NCBI RefSeq assembly: GCF_032926325.1
Contig: NZ_CP136709.1
Coordinates: 347,501-411,500, forward strand
DNA from: Aestuariibaculum lutulentum
GTDB taxonomy: Bacteria; Bacteroidota; Bacteroidia; Flavobacteriales; Flavobacteriaceae
Length of the DNA: 64,000 nucleotides
Reading direction: 5' to 3'
The number at the start of each line of letters is the position of its first letter. Position 1 is the stretch's first letter. The notes below the pieces were generated by a model. That model did no database searches, was not told the origin of the DNA, and worked only from the letters and a program-made list of their open reading frames with translations. Below are positions 34,388 through 42,968 of this stretch, one piece after another. The translations under genes were made by a program, and so were the position numbers.

Positions 34388-35836
34388 ATGTCGGCAACTC
34401 AAATCTTAATCTTAATTGCAGCTTATTTTAGTGTTTTAATTTTAATCTCCTATTTCACAGGAAAGGAAGACTCTAACGATGCCTTTTTTAAGGCCAACAA
34501 ATCTGCTCCATGGTATTTGGTTGCTTTTGGGATGATTGGCGCTTCGCTTTCGGGTGTGACCTTCATTTCGGTTCCTGGAGCCGTTGAAACCAAACAATTT
34601 GGATATTTACAGGTTGTTTTCGGATATTTCTTTGGCTATCTGGCTATTGCCTATGTATTGCTTCCTATTTATTATAAACTTAACTTAACCTCTATTTACA
34701 CGTATTTAAAAGACCGTTTTGGAAACACCAGTTACAAAACAGGATCGGTTGCATTTTTAATTTCCAGAATCGTTGGGGCGTCATTCCGATTGTTTTTAGT
34801 TGCAAAAGTTTTACAGCTTTTGGTATTCGACCAATATGGCATTCCTTTTTCGATTACTGTAATTATTACCGTATTACTTATTTGGCTTTATACCTTTAAA
34901 GGCGGCATAAAAACCATCATTTTTACCGATACGCTTCAAACCTTATTCATGCTCATATCGGTTGTGGTTACCATTTTCTTTTTAGCTAATGCTTTAGAAC
35001 TTCATAGTATTTCTGATGTGTACAACAATGTAACATCGAATGCTATGAGTAAAGTCTTCTTTTTTGATGATGTTAACGATGCACAGTATTTTATAAAAAG
35101 CTTTTTATCTGGTATGTTTATCACCATTACCATGACCGGACTGGATCAGGATATGATGCAGAAAAATTTAACCTGCCGAAATATAAAGGAAGCTCAAAAA
35201 AATATGCTTTCATTTAGTGTGGTTTTAATTTTTGTAAATATCCTATTCCTGGTTTTAGGACTTTTGCTAACGCAATATGCCATTCAAAATAATATTACAG
35301 CAAGAAAGGACGATTTATTTCCGACCATTGCCATGTTACCAGACATCGGCTTCGCCACTTCAGCCTTTTTTATCCTAGGTTTAATTGCGGCGGCTTACAG
35401 TAGTGCAGACTCTGCCTTAACCTCTTTAACAACATCGTTTTGTATAGATATTATTGAATTAGATAAAAAACCTGAAGCCAACAGAAAACGTATTAGAAAG
35501 CAAGCCCATGCCTTTATTAGTGCACTTCTTGTTGTTGTCATTATTATTTTCGATGCTTTATTTAAAGACGTTTCCGTGATTTGGGAACTGTTTAAAGCTG
35601 CGGGATATACTTACGGACCATTACTTGGCTTGTTCGCTTTCGGTATTTTCACCAAACAAAATCTAAAAGACAAGTACGTTTGGATTATCGCTTTGGTAGC
35701 TCCAATATTCTCTTATTTCATCAATGAATATTCCGTTGAATTGCTTAACGGCTACCAAATTGGGTTTGAAATATTAATCATTAACGGACTACTTACCTTT
35801 TTAGGTTTAATACTGATTCGTAGAAAGCAGCACTAA
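34388..35836 (+). CDS. Sodium:solute symporter family protein
   Basis: A 482-residue inner-membrane protein with about 13 hydrophobic segments. Family features include FKANKSAPWYLVAFGMIGASLSG near the start (the unwound first helix), FRLFLVAKVLQL, and AYSSADSALTSLTTSF, which contains the sodium-binding Ser/Thr. SSS family members import sugars, amino acids, nucleosides or organic acids with Na+; the substrate cannot be named. Its last 30 bases overlap the end of the CoA-binding protein gene on the other strand. Confidence 0.9.
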   Translation: MSATQILILIAAYFSVLILISYFTGKEDSNDAFFKANKSAPWYLVAFGMIGASLSGVTFISVPGAVETKQFGYLQVVFGYFFGYLAIAYVLLPIYYKLNLTSIYTYLKDRFGNTSYKTGSVAFLISRIVGASFRLFLVAKVLQLLVFDQYGIPFSITVIITVLLIWLYTFKGGIKTIIFTDTLQTLFMLISVVVTIFFLANALELHSISDVYNNVTSNAMSKVFFFDDVNDAQYFIKSFLSGMFITITMTGLDQDMMQKNLTCRNIKEAQKNMLSFSVVLIFVNILFLVLGLLLTQYAIQNNITARKDDLFPTIAMLPDIGFATSAFFILGLIAAAYSSADSALTSLTTSFCIDIIELDKKPEANRKRIRKQAHAFISALLVVVIIIFDALFKDVSVIWELFKAAGYTYGPLLGLFAFGIFTKQNLKDKYVWIIALVAPIFSYFINEYSVELLNGYQIGFEILIINGLLTFLGLILIRRKQH

Positions 35837-36169
35837 CGAACAGGCTGTTTCAAAATAAATATTATTCTCCTTTAAAATAACAAATAACTCCGGATTTTCT
35901 GTTCCGGGGTTAAATATTATGCGCTGTGGTTTTAACGAAACAATATAATCGTAATAGGGTATCTGATTCTTCGGATTTAAATATAAGGTCACGGTATGAA
36001 TACCTTCATAAGGTAATTGGTCAGTATCAATTTTAACTCCTTCGACCTCACCTTTAAGGTTTCCGATAGCCACGACTTCAAAATTCTCTTCCACTAATTT
36101 ATGAATTGCATAATTAGAATATCTACCGGGTTTTAAAGAGGCGCCAAGCACAAGTGTTTTCTTATTCAT
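35807..36169 (-). CDS. CoA-binding domain protein
   Basis: A 120-residue single-domain protein. The Rossmann-type glycine/phosphate loop is LVLGASLKPGRYSNYAIHKL near the N-terminus, and the C-terminal part has IIFNPGTENPEL and ETACSLVLL. This layout is the CoA_binding_2 family. Its role is unknown; in related genomes such proteins have been proposed to bind CoA or similar nucleotides. It converges on the symporter gene with a 30-base overlap of coding regions. No promoter box was clearly recognised. Confidence 0.85.
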   Translation of the reverse strand: MNKKTLVLGASLKPGRYSNYAIHKLVEENFEVVAIGNLKGEVEGVKIDTDQLPYEGIHTVTLYLNPKNQIPYYDYIVSLKPQRIIFNPGTENPELFVILKENNIYFETACSLVLLSTNQY

Positions 36170-36262
36170 ATGTTAAAAACTGTTAATACTTTTTAAATAT
36201 AGTAACAGATTTTGAATTGGAACGTCTTAATTATACATCAATCAAAAAATCAATCAATCAAA

Positions 36263-38722
36263 ATGAAAAAACTACTGGCACTATGCTTAATAGTTGTCCT
36301 GTCTACTATTGAAGCTTTTGCTTTATCTACAGACAAAAAAGGTACTATTTTCGGTACCGTATTAGACGCTAATTTAAACCAACCCTTACCTTATGTAAAT
36401 ATCGTTATAAAATCATCCAACGGATCAATTATCACAGGCGGTATCACCCAGGAAAACGGGTCGTTTAAAATTGAAAAATTAGAGGAAGGCAATATCGTTG
36501 TCAATATTCAATATATTGGTTACAAAACTGTAAACAAACCCATTTTTATAGGAAAAAACAGCTACGACATTAATTTAGGGAATATTCTTTTGGAGGAAGA
36601 AGCCGAAGGTTTAGACGAAGTTACTGTCGTTGCCGATGTCTCATCCATTCAACAAAAAGTGGATAGAAAAATAATAACCATTGGTAAAGATCTGGCAGCA
36701 ACCGGAAGCGCATCACAACTTATGGTTGGGATTCCATCTGTAAGTATCGATGAGCAAACCGGAGATATTAGCTTACGCGGAAACCAAAACGTTCGGGTTA
36801 TGGTCGATGGTAAACTATCTAATATTCCAACAGCCCAGTTACTAAAACAAATTCCTTCAACGGCTATTAAATCCATAGAACTTATTACCAATCCTTCGGC
36901 AAAATATAATCCTGAAGGTATGAGTGGTATTATCAATATCATTCTTCATAAAAACACCATGCAAGGTTTTAACGGCAATGTTTCTGTAGGACTTACTCAT
37001 GAATATGAAGCGAAATTCAACAGTTCTCTGGATTTAAATTATCGCAACGGGAAATTTAATTTTTACGGAAGTTATAGCAACGACATCTCAAAAAACAGAA
37101 ATAACGGCTACGTTTACAGACCTGAAAATAATTCTGAACAGTTTTTCAATTTTCTGGACAAAAGGAAATCACATCTATACAAAGTTGGGGTTGATTTTTA
37201 TTTAAACGAGAAAAACACCATTTCTGTTTTCACCACACAAAACACCTCTGAAAATAGCACTTATGGTAAAACAGATGCCATTTTTTACGATGATGAAATC
37301 TATAACCAAAGTCAGATTTTCAATTCTACCGGAAACAACAATTCGTCTCAATACAATTTTGACTATAAATTAGATTTTAAAAAAGAAGGACACAATATTG
37401 AATTTGAAGCCGATTACAATGTGTTTGACGATGAAAGCCCAGTTGATTTCACCTTTCTTCTTGGCCCAAATGAAGATTATAAAGATTTTAATTTTACCGA
37501 TCGAGAAAGTATTACTCTAAACTTAGATTATGTAAACCCACTTTCTGAAACTGCAAAATTAGAAGCCGGTCTGCAAGCACGATTGTTTAATTCGGAGATT
37601 GCTTATTCATCAACCGGGCAAACCCTAAATAGTGAAGGTATTTTAAGACCAACACCAGATACTAATTTCGACTACACCAGAGATATTTATTCGGCGTATG
37701 CAACTTACAGTAAATCTTTCGAAAAATTGAACTACCAAATCGGCCTGCGTGCTGAAAATGTAAAAGAAGATGCCTATGCTTTATCTTCAGAAGCTGAAAG
37801 TACGCAACGATTTAAAAATGATTATTTTGAATTATATCCTTCAGCATTTTTCACCTATACGCCTTCAGAAAAAAATGCCTATCAGCTCAGTTATAGTCGT
37901 CGTGTTGATCGTCCAGGCATTGGTCAGGTCAACCCAATTAAAGAATGGAGTACGCCATTAATTTCGTCTTACGGTAATATTAATTTAGAACCTCAATTCA
38001 CCAATTCCATCGAAGCCAATTATACCAGAACCCTTAACAAACACAAGGGAACCGTTACCGGCGGTGTGTTTTACAGAATAATCTCGAATGAAATTAATAG
38101 AGCCCTATTTATCGACAGAAGTGATGTGACTTCGGGAAGAGTCATTTTAACTCACGACAATTTTGACGACACCTCAGCCTTTGGAATGGAACTATCGAGT
38201 AATTACCGTCCTTTTAAATGGTGGAATATTAATGGTAGCTTCGATTTATACTCTCAAACCCAAAAGGGTATTGCTGAAGAATTAACCGTACCTATTGAAA
38301 ATGCAACTGTTAACGATATAGAAACCAATATTGATGAAGTAGACAATGTGCTATGGAATTTAAGAATGTACAACAACTTTAGTCTTAGTAAAACAGTTAG
38401 TCTAACCGCCTTTGGATTTTACCGTGGAAAAAACAAAACCATTCAGTTTGAGAGAAAACCAATGTATTTTGTTAATCTTGGAGCTCGTGTGGCATTTGCC
38501 CAAGGCCGAGGCATGTTGAGTTTAAATTACAACGATATTTTCAACACCATGGAATTCGCCTTTTATGGAGAGAAACCGTTTATACAGGAAGGTGCCTTTA
38601 ACTGGGAAAGCAACACCTGGAATGTTGGATTATCCTATAGATTTGGTGGAGGAAAATACAAAGCAAAATCAAGAAAAAACAGAGATAATAATACCAAATC
38701 TGGTGGTGGCGGATTTATGTAA
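36263..38722 (+). CDS. Outer-membrane beta-barrel receptor (TonB-plug, OMP_b-brl_3 type)
   Basis: An 819-residue outer-membrane protein. The ATG at 36263 gives the signal MKKLLALCLIVVLSTIEAFA; a TTG 17 codons earlier was rejected. A carboxypeptidase-regulatory-like domain (GTIFGTVLDANLNQPLPYVN) covers about 28-112, then a plug region (IMVDGKLSNIPTAQ-like, about 120-220, ending SGIINIILHK) and a barrel of about 600 residues. The end is rich in Gly, Lys and Arg, unlike the aromatic-ended TonB receptors. No SusD partner follows. The ligand is unknown. A terminator lies 65 bases downstream. Confidence 0.85.
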   Translation: MKKLLALCLIVVLSTIEAFALSTDKKGTIFGTVLDANLNQPLPYVNIVIKSSNGSIITGGITQENGSFKIEKLEEGNIVVNIQYIGYKTVNKPIFIGKNSYDINLGNILLEEEAEGLDEVTVVADVSSIQQKVDRKIITIGKDLAATGSASQLMVGIPSVSIDEQTGDISLRGNQNVRVMVDGKLSNIPTAQLLKQIPSTAIKSIELITNPSAKYNPEGMSGIINIILHKNTMQGFNGNVSVGLTHEYEAKFNSSLDLNYRNGKFNFYGSYSNDISKNRNNGYVYRPENNSEQFFNFLDKRKSHLYKVGVDFYLNEKNTISVFTTQNTSENSTYGKTDAIFYDDEIYNQSQIFNSTGNNNSSQYNFDYKLDFKKEGHNIEFEADYNVFDDESPVDFTFLLGPNEDYKDFNFTDRESITLNLDYVNPLSETAKLEAGLQARLFNSEIAYSSTGQTLNSEGILRPTPDTNFDYTRDIYSAYATYSKSFEKLNYQIGLRAENVKEDAYALSSEAESTQRFKNDYFELYPSAFFTYTPSEKNAYQLSYSRRVDRPGIGQVNPIKEWSTPLISSYGNINLEPQFTNSIEANYTRTLNKHKGTVTGGVFYRIISNEINRALFIDRSDVTSGRVILTHDNFDDTSAFGMELSSNYRPFKWWNINGSFDLYSQTQKGIAEELTVPIENATVNDIETNIDEVDNVLWNLRMYNNFSLSKTVSLTAFGFYRGKNKTIQFERKPMYFVNLGARVAFAQGRGMLSLNYNDIFNTMEFAFYGEKPFIQEGAFNWESNTWNVGLSYRFGGGKYKAKSRKNRDNNTKSGGGGFM

Positions 38723-38786
38723 AATGAACATTAAAAATCTTTAAATAAAAATTTTTGATTAGTGATTCCTTTTTATCGCTGAAAAG

Positions 38787-38823
38787 AAGCCTCAAAGCAT
38801 AAATACTTTGAGGCTTTATTTTT
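38787..38823 (+). terminator. Terminator after the outer-membrane receptor gene
   Basis: AAGCCTCAAAG pairs with CTTTGAGGCTT (11 perfect bp) around an 8-base loop, followed by a T-rich run. Confidence 0.85.
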
Positions 38824-38872
38824 ATTAAATTATAACTAATTAATTGTCAAAATGTTAAAGTTTTAAAAAAAT

Positions 38873-38880
38873 TACATTTG
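38873..38880 (+). promoter_or_regulatory. -7 promoter box of an ORF-less transcript
   Basis: TACATTTG matches TAnnTTTG. A TTG lies 26 bases upstream (38844-38846), slightly too far for the usual spacer. The next terminator is at 39009-39044 with no ORF between. Confidence 0.45.
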
Positions 38881-38885
38881 TTACA

Positions 38886-39044
38886 CAATAATTAGAAATC
38901 CTATACGTTACGATTCTATACAATCTTGCTATTATTCAAAAAAATAATTATTTAGAGTTAGTCGTCTACACATTATTATAACATTACACATGTAAGAATT
39001 GTATAAACAAAATCCGGTTGTTCTCAAACTTCCGGATTTTTTAT
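38886..39044 (+). ncRNA. Candidate small RNA between the receptor gene and fabH
   Basis: A consensus -7 box is followed after about 130 bases by a strong rho-independent terminator (AAAATCCGG/CCGGATTTT, then TTATT). Between them there is no ORF with a start codon longer than a few residues. TATACAATCTT (38917-38927) can pair with AAGAATTGTATA (38994-39005) with one bulge, so the transcript would fold into a rod with a terminal hairpin. It matches no RNA family that could be recognised by eye. Boundaries are estimates. Confidence 0.4.
39009..39044 (+). terminator. Terminator of the candidate small RNA
   Basis: AAAATCCGG (39009-39017) pairs with CCGGATTTT (39032-39040), nine bp with a 14-base loop, then a T-run. 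Confidence 0.75.
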
Positions 39045-39164
39045 TCTGTTAAAATGACGTTAAACAGAAAGACCATTGCAATAAAATACAAGTTACAACG
39101 TCTTATATAGTACATTCTTCAAAACATACAGATTGTGTTAATTTGAAGTTGATTAATAGCTTTG

Positions 39165-39197
39165 AAACCCAAAACTTATCGTTTTGGGTTTTTTTAT
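39165..39197. terminator. Hairpin terminator at the 3' end of fabH
   Basis: AAACCCAAAAC pairs with GTTTTGGGTTT around a 5-base loop. The long T-run is on the plus-strand side, so it ends a plus-strand transcript better than fabH, which reads the other way. Confidence 0.7.
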
Positions 39198-39204
39198 TGT
39201 TTTT

Positions 39205-40215
39205 TTACCAGTTGATAATCACACTACCCCAGGTGAAACCGCTTCCGAAAGCAGCTAAAACCACCGTGTCTCCTTCTTTTATTTTGCCTTCTTCCCAAGC
39301 TTCCGTTAGCGCAATAGGAATTGATGCTGCCGTTGTATTACCATATTTCTGGATATTATTAAATACCTGATCATCCTTCAAATTAAATTTCTTTTGAATA
39401 AACTGAGCGATACGTAAGTTCGCCTGATGTGGAATAAGCATGTCGATGGCTTCAGACGTTAAATTATTTTTCAGTAGACCTTCCATTATCACCTCGCTAA
39501 AACGAACTACGGCATTTTTAAACACAAACTGTCCGTTCATATACGGATAGTAACTTTCATCATTCGGGTCGTTATCTGCCAAAATATCATTTACCCAACG
39601 CGTTCCCATACCAGGAGCCATTAATACCAATTCTTCGGCATGCTCTCCCTGAGCATGTAAATGGGTTGATAAAATGCCCTTTGTATTATCTTCTTCTCTG
39701 GTTAATACAGCTGCACCTGCTCCATCTCCAAAAATCACCGAAACTCCACGTCCCCGAGTTGTTTTATCTAATCCGTGAGAATGCAATTCACTACCTATAA
39801 CCAGAACATTTTTATACATACCGGTTTTAATAAAATTGTCGGCAACAGAAAGCGCATAAACAAAACCTGAACACTGGTTTCTAACATCTAAAGCTCCCAC
39901 AGTTTTTATATCTAAGGCATGTTGCACCTGAACACCCGGTCCTGGGAAATACATATCCGGACTCAAGGTCGCGAATATGATAAAATCGATATCATCTTTA
40001 TCAATCCCTGCGCGCTCAATCGCCACTTTAGCGGCTTTAATACCCATGGTGGCCGTGGTATCTCCACTTCCTTCTTTCACCCATCGGCGCTCCTGTATTC
40101 CTGTACGTTCCTGAATCCATTCATCATTGGTATCCATCATTTTAGATAAATCCTGGTTGGTTACCACATGATCCGGTACATACTTTCCTAAGCCAATAAT
40201 TTTTGAATTATACAT
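39205..40215 (-). CDS. fabH: 3-oxoacyl-ACP synthase III (KAS III)
   Basis: A 336-residue condensing enzyme. The nucleophile Cys 115 is in ALDVRNQCSGFVYAL, the catalytic His is in IPHQANLRIAQ and the Asn in NIQKYGNTTAASIP, so all three residues of FabH are there. It condenses acetyl-CoA or a branched acyl-CoA with malonyl-ACP to start fatty acid synthesis. It is not next to plsX/rpmF as the main FabH usually is in this group, so it may be a second copy or serve another product such as beta-ketoacyl chemistry for pigments. It is monocistronic. Confidence 0.9.
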   Translation of the reverse strand: MYNSKIIGLGKYVPDHVVTNQDLSKMMDTNDEWIQERTGIQERRWVKEGSGDTTATMGIKAAKVAIERAGIDKDDIDFIIFATLSPDMYFPGPGVQVQHALDIKTVGALDVRNQCSGFVYALSVADNFIKTGMYKNVLVIGSELHSHGLDKTTRGRGVSVIFGDGAGAAVLTREEDNTKGILSTHLHAQGEHAEELVLMAPGMGTRWVNDILADNDPNDESYYPYMNGQFVFKNAVVRFSEVIMEGLLKNNLTSEAIDMLIPHQANLRIAQFIQKKFNLKDDQVFNNIQKYGNTTAASIPIALTEAWEEGKIKEGDTVVLAAFGSGFTWGSVIINW

Positions 40216-40400
40216 TATTTTGAATTTAGTTTAGTTATACTCATTACAAGTTATATATTATTTACTATCAAAACTACAAAAAGCCATTAAAATCTATTCT
40301 AACATCTCAAGTGAGCATACCAGACCTTTTAACATTACTTTTTAATTTTATTACCCCGTTTTAATTAAATTTAAAACTTGACTAATTCAAATCATTCAAA

Positions 40401-42821
40401 ATGAAAAAAATTCTATTTTACTGTTTTCTTGTCACCGGACTTACTATTCATGGGCAAGAAAACTTAACCTATCAAAAACCTTCTAAAGAAATCTTAGAAC
40501 TTGCGACTGCTCCTTTGGCTCCTTCCATTCGAATTGATAGTAAAGGAGCAAATATGGTATTTCTATACCGCAGTAATTTCAAAAGCATTGCTACATTATC
40601 GGAAACCGAAATGCGTTTAGGTGGTTTACGTATTAATCCGAAAACCAACATAAGTAGTAGAGAACGTTATTATAACCATTTAAAAGTTCGTGTTGGAAGA
40701 AAAAGCTTGGAAAGTGACGTTTCAGGATTACCTACAAACCCAAGATTTTCTAATTTTTCATGGTCTCCTAATCAGGAAAAAATGGCATTTACAAATACAA
40801 CCTCTAACGGTGTTGAACTTTGGGTATTGGATATTGCCACAAAATCAGCTAAAAAAATCACGAACGATAATTTAAACGCTAATACAGGAAATCCTTTTTA
40901 CTGGTTTAAAGATAATGCCTCTTTGCTAATTAAAGTTTTACCTAAAACAAGACAAGATCTTATTGACACAAAAACAGCTGTTCCAACCGGTCCTACAATT
41001 TCCGAAAGTGAAGCTGGTGTTATGGCACAAAACAGAACGTATCAGGATTTACTTAAAAACAAAACTGACGAACATAATTTTGAACAGCTGGTAACTTCAG
41101 AATTACACAAAGTAGATTTAAATGGTAAAGAATCATCATGGATGGCTAGTGATATGTATTCTGACATTTCCTTTTCACCGGATGGGAATTACATTATGGT
41201 AGAAACCATAAAAAAACCCTTTTCATATCTGGTTCCTTATTCCAGATTCCCCTCGGCAACTAAAATTTATGACACCAATGCCAAACTTATTAAAAACATT
41301 TTAGAAGTTCCTTTAATTGAAGATTTACCTCAGGGGTTTATGGCTGTTAGAACAGGTATGCGTAATCTATCCTGGAGAGACGACCAGCCGGCAACACTTG
41401 TTTGGGCAGAAGCCTTAGATCAAGGAGACCCTGCTGTAGAAGTCGACTTTAGAGACGAGATATTCCAACAAAAAGCACCCTTTTCAGACCAGCCAACATC
41501 GTTATTAAAAACCATTAATCGCTATGCAGGTATTGAATGGGGTAATGAAACTACCGCTATCGCTTTTGATAGATGGTGGAACACCAGAAACACTAAAGCT
41601 TATATCTTTAATCCTTCCAACAATAAATTAAAACCAGAGATTATTTACGATAGAAATTATCAGGATGTATACAGCAATCCTGGTAATCCTGTAACGTCCA
41701 GAAATGAATACGGACGTTATACATTAAATATTAATAGAAATAAAATATTTTTAATTGGTGATGGTTATACCGAAAACGGGAAATTTCCTTTTGTTGATGA
41801 ATTCGATTTAAACACAAAAAAAACAACCAGACTATATCAATCTTCACTCAAAGACAAAATAGAAGATATAGCTATGGCTATAGATATTAACAAAGGTGAA
41901 ATTTTAGTTCGAGTAGAATCTAAAAACGAATACCCAAACTACTATGTAAGAAATATTAAGAAACGTATGGCTCCCGTGCCTCTTACTCTGTTTGAAAATC
42001 CGTTTAAAAGTATTCAGGATGTTCATAAAGAAATCATCAAATACAAACGCTATGATGGTTTAGAACTAACCGGAACCTTATACTTACCTACCGACTACGA
42101 ACCAGGTAAAAAGTACCCTATGGTGATGTGGGCGTACCCCAGAGAATACAAAGACAAAAGCAGTGCCGGACAAAGCACCTCCAACTCTAACGAATTTACG
42201 TATCCTTCTTATGGCTCACCAATTTTCTGGATTACAAAAGGCTATGTGGTTTTAGACGATGCTTCTTTCCCAATTGTTGGTGAAGGTGACGAAGAACCTA
42301 ACGACACCTTTATTAAACAATTAGTTGGAAATGCTAAAGCTGCAATTGATGCTGTTGACGACTTAGGTTATATAGACAGAAATAAAGTGGCTGTTGGCGG
42401 ACATTCCTATGGGGCATTCATGACCGCTAACTTACTTTCTCACTCTAACCTATTTGCTGCAGGAATTGCCAGAAGTGGTGCTTACAACAGAACACTTACC
42501 CCATTCGGCTTCCAAAGTGAAGAACGCAATTACTGGGAAGCCCCGGAAATATATTATAATATGTCGCCATTTATGCATGCCGATACCATGAAAACCCCAT
42601 TATTATTAATTCATGGTGAAGCAGACAATAATTCCGGAACATACCCACTACAAAGTGAGCGTTATTTTAATGCCTTAAAAGGATTAGGCGCTCCTGTAAG
42701 ATTAGTTATGTTACCTAAAGAAAGTCATGGTTATGCAGCTGAAGAATCTATACTTCACCTGTTATGGGAACAAGACCAATGGTTAGAAAAACACGTAAAA
42801 AACAGGAAAGTAGAAGAATAA
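40401..42821 (+). CDS. S9 family peptidase (prolyl oligopeptidase/glutamyl endopeptidase-like)
   Basis: An 806-residue exported serine peptidase. MKKILFYCFLVTGLTIHGQE is a signal peptide with a likely cleavage after HG or GQ. The N-terminal 540 residues form a beta-propeller-like region. The alpha/beta-hydrolase domain at the C-terminus has the nucleophile Ser 669 in GGHSYGAFM, the Asp in HGEADNNSGT and the His in ESHGYAAEES. Family members cut short peptides after Pro or Glu; the preference cannot be fixed. A strong terminator follows, so it is a single-gene transcript. Confidence 0.9.
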   Translation: MKKILFYCFLVTGLTIHGQENLTYQKPSKEILELATAPLAPSIRIDSKGANMVFLYRSNFKSIATLSETEMRLGGLRINPKTNISSRERYYNHLKVRVGRKSLESDVSGLPTNPRFSNFSWSPNQEKMAFTNTTSNGVELWVLDIATKSAKKITNDNLNANTGNPFYWFKDNASLLIKVLPKTRQDLIDTKTAVPTGPTISESEAGVMAQNRTYQDLLKNKTDEHNFEQLVTSELHKVDLNGKESSWMASDMYSDISFSPDGNYIMVETIKKPFSYLVPYSRFPSATKIYDTNAKLIKNILEVPLIEDLPQGFMAVRTGMRNLSWRDDQPATLVWAEALDQGDPAVEVDFRDEIFQQKAPFSDQPTSLLKTINRYAGIEWGNETTAIAFDRWWNTRNTKAYIFNPSNNKLKPEIIYDRNYQDVYSNPGNPVTSRNEYGRYTLNINRNKIFLIGDGYTENGKFPFVDEFDLNTKKTTRLYQSSLKDKIEDIAMAIDINKGEILVRVESKNEYPNYYVRNIKKRMAPVPLTLFENPFKSIQDVHKEIIKYKRYDGLELTGTLYLPTDYEPGKKYPMVMWAYPREYKDKSSAGQSTSNSNEFTYPSYGSPIFWITKGYVVLDDASFPIVGEGDEEPNDTFIKQLVGNAKAAIDAVDDLGYIDRNKVAVGGHSYGAFMTANLLSHSNLFAAGIARSGAYNRTLTPFGFQSEERNYWEAPEIYYNMSPFMHADTMKTPLLLIHGEADNNSGTYPLQSERYFNALKGLGAPVRLVMLPKESHGYAAEESILHLLWEQDQWLEKHVKNRKVEE

Positions 42822-42845
42822 ATTATAAAACATATAAAATTCACA

Positions 42846-42880
42846 AAAAGGTCATTCAAAGTTACAGAATGACCTTTTTT
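42846..42880 (+). terminator. Terminator after the S9 peptidase gene
   Basis: AAAGGTCATTC pairs with GAATGACCTTT (11 bp), 9-base loop, then six T residues. Confidence 0.85.
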
Positions 42881-42968
42881 AATGTCAGTTTGTCACATTT
42901 TTTGGGTTGGCATTTTTGTTGAATAAAGCAAAAACATATAATTATAAACAGAATAAAAACAATATATC

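Noticed and set aside
39157..39164. TAGCTTTG promoter-like box before the fabH hairpin
   Set aside because: The transcript would start inside the terminator stem, so it is probably a chance match.
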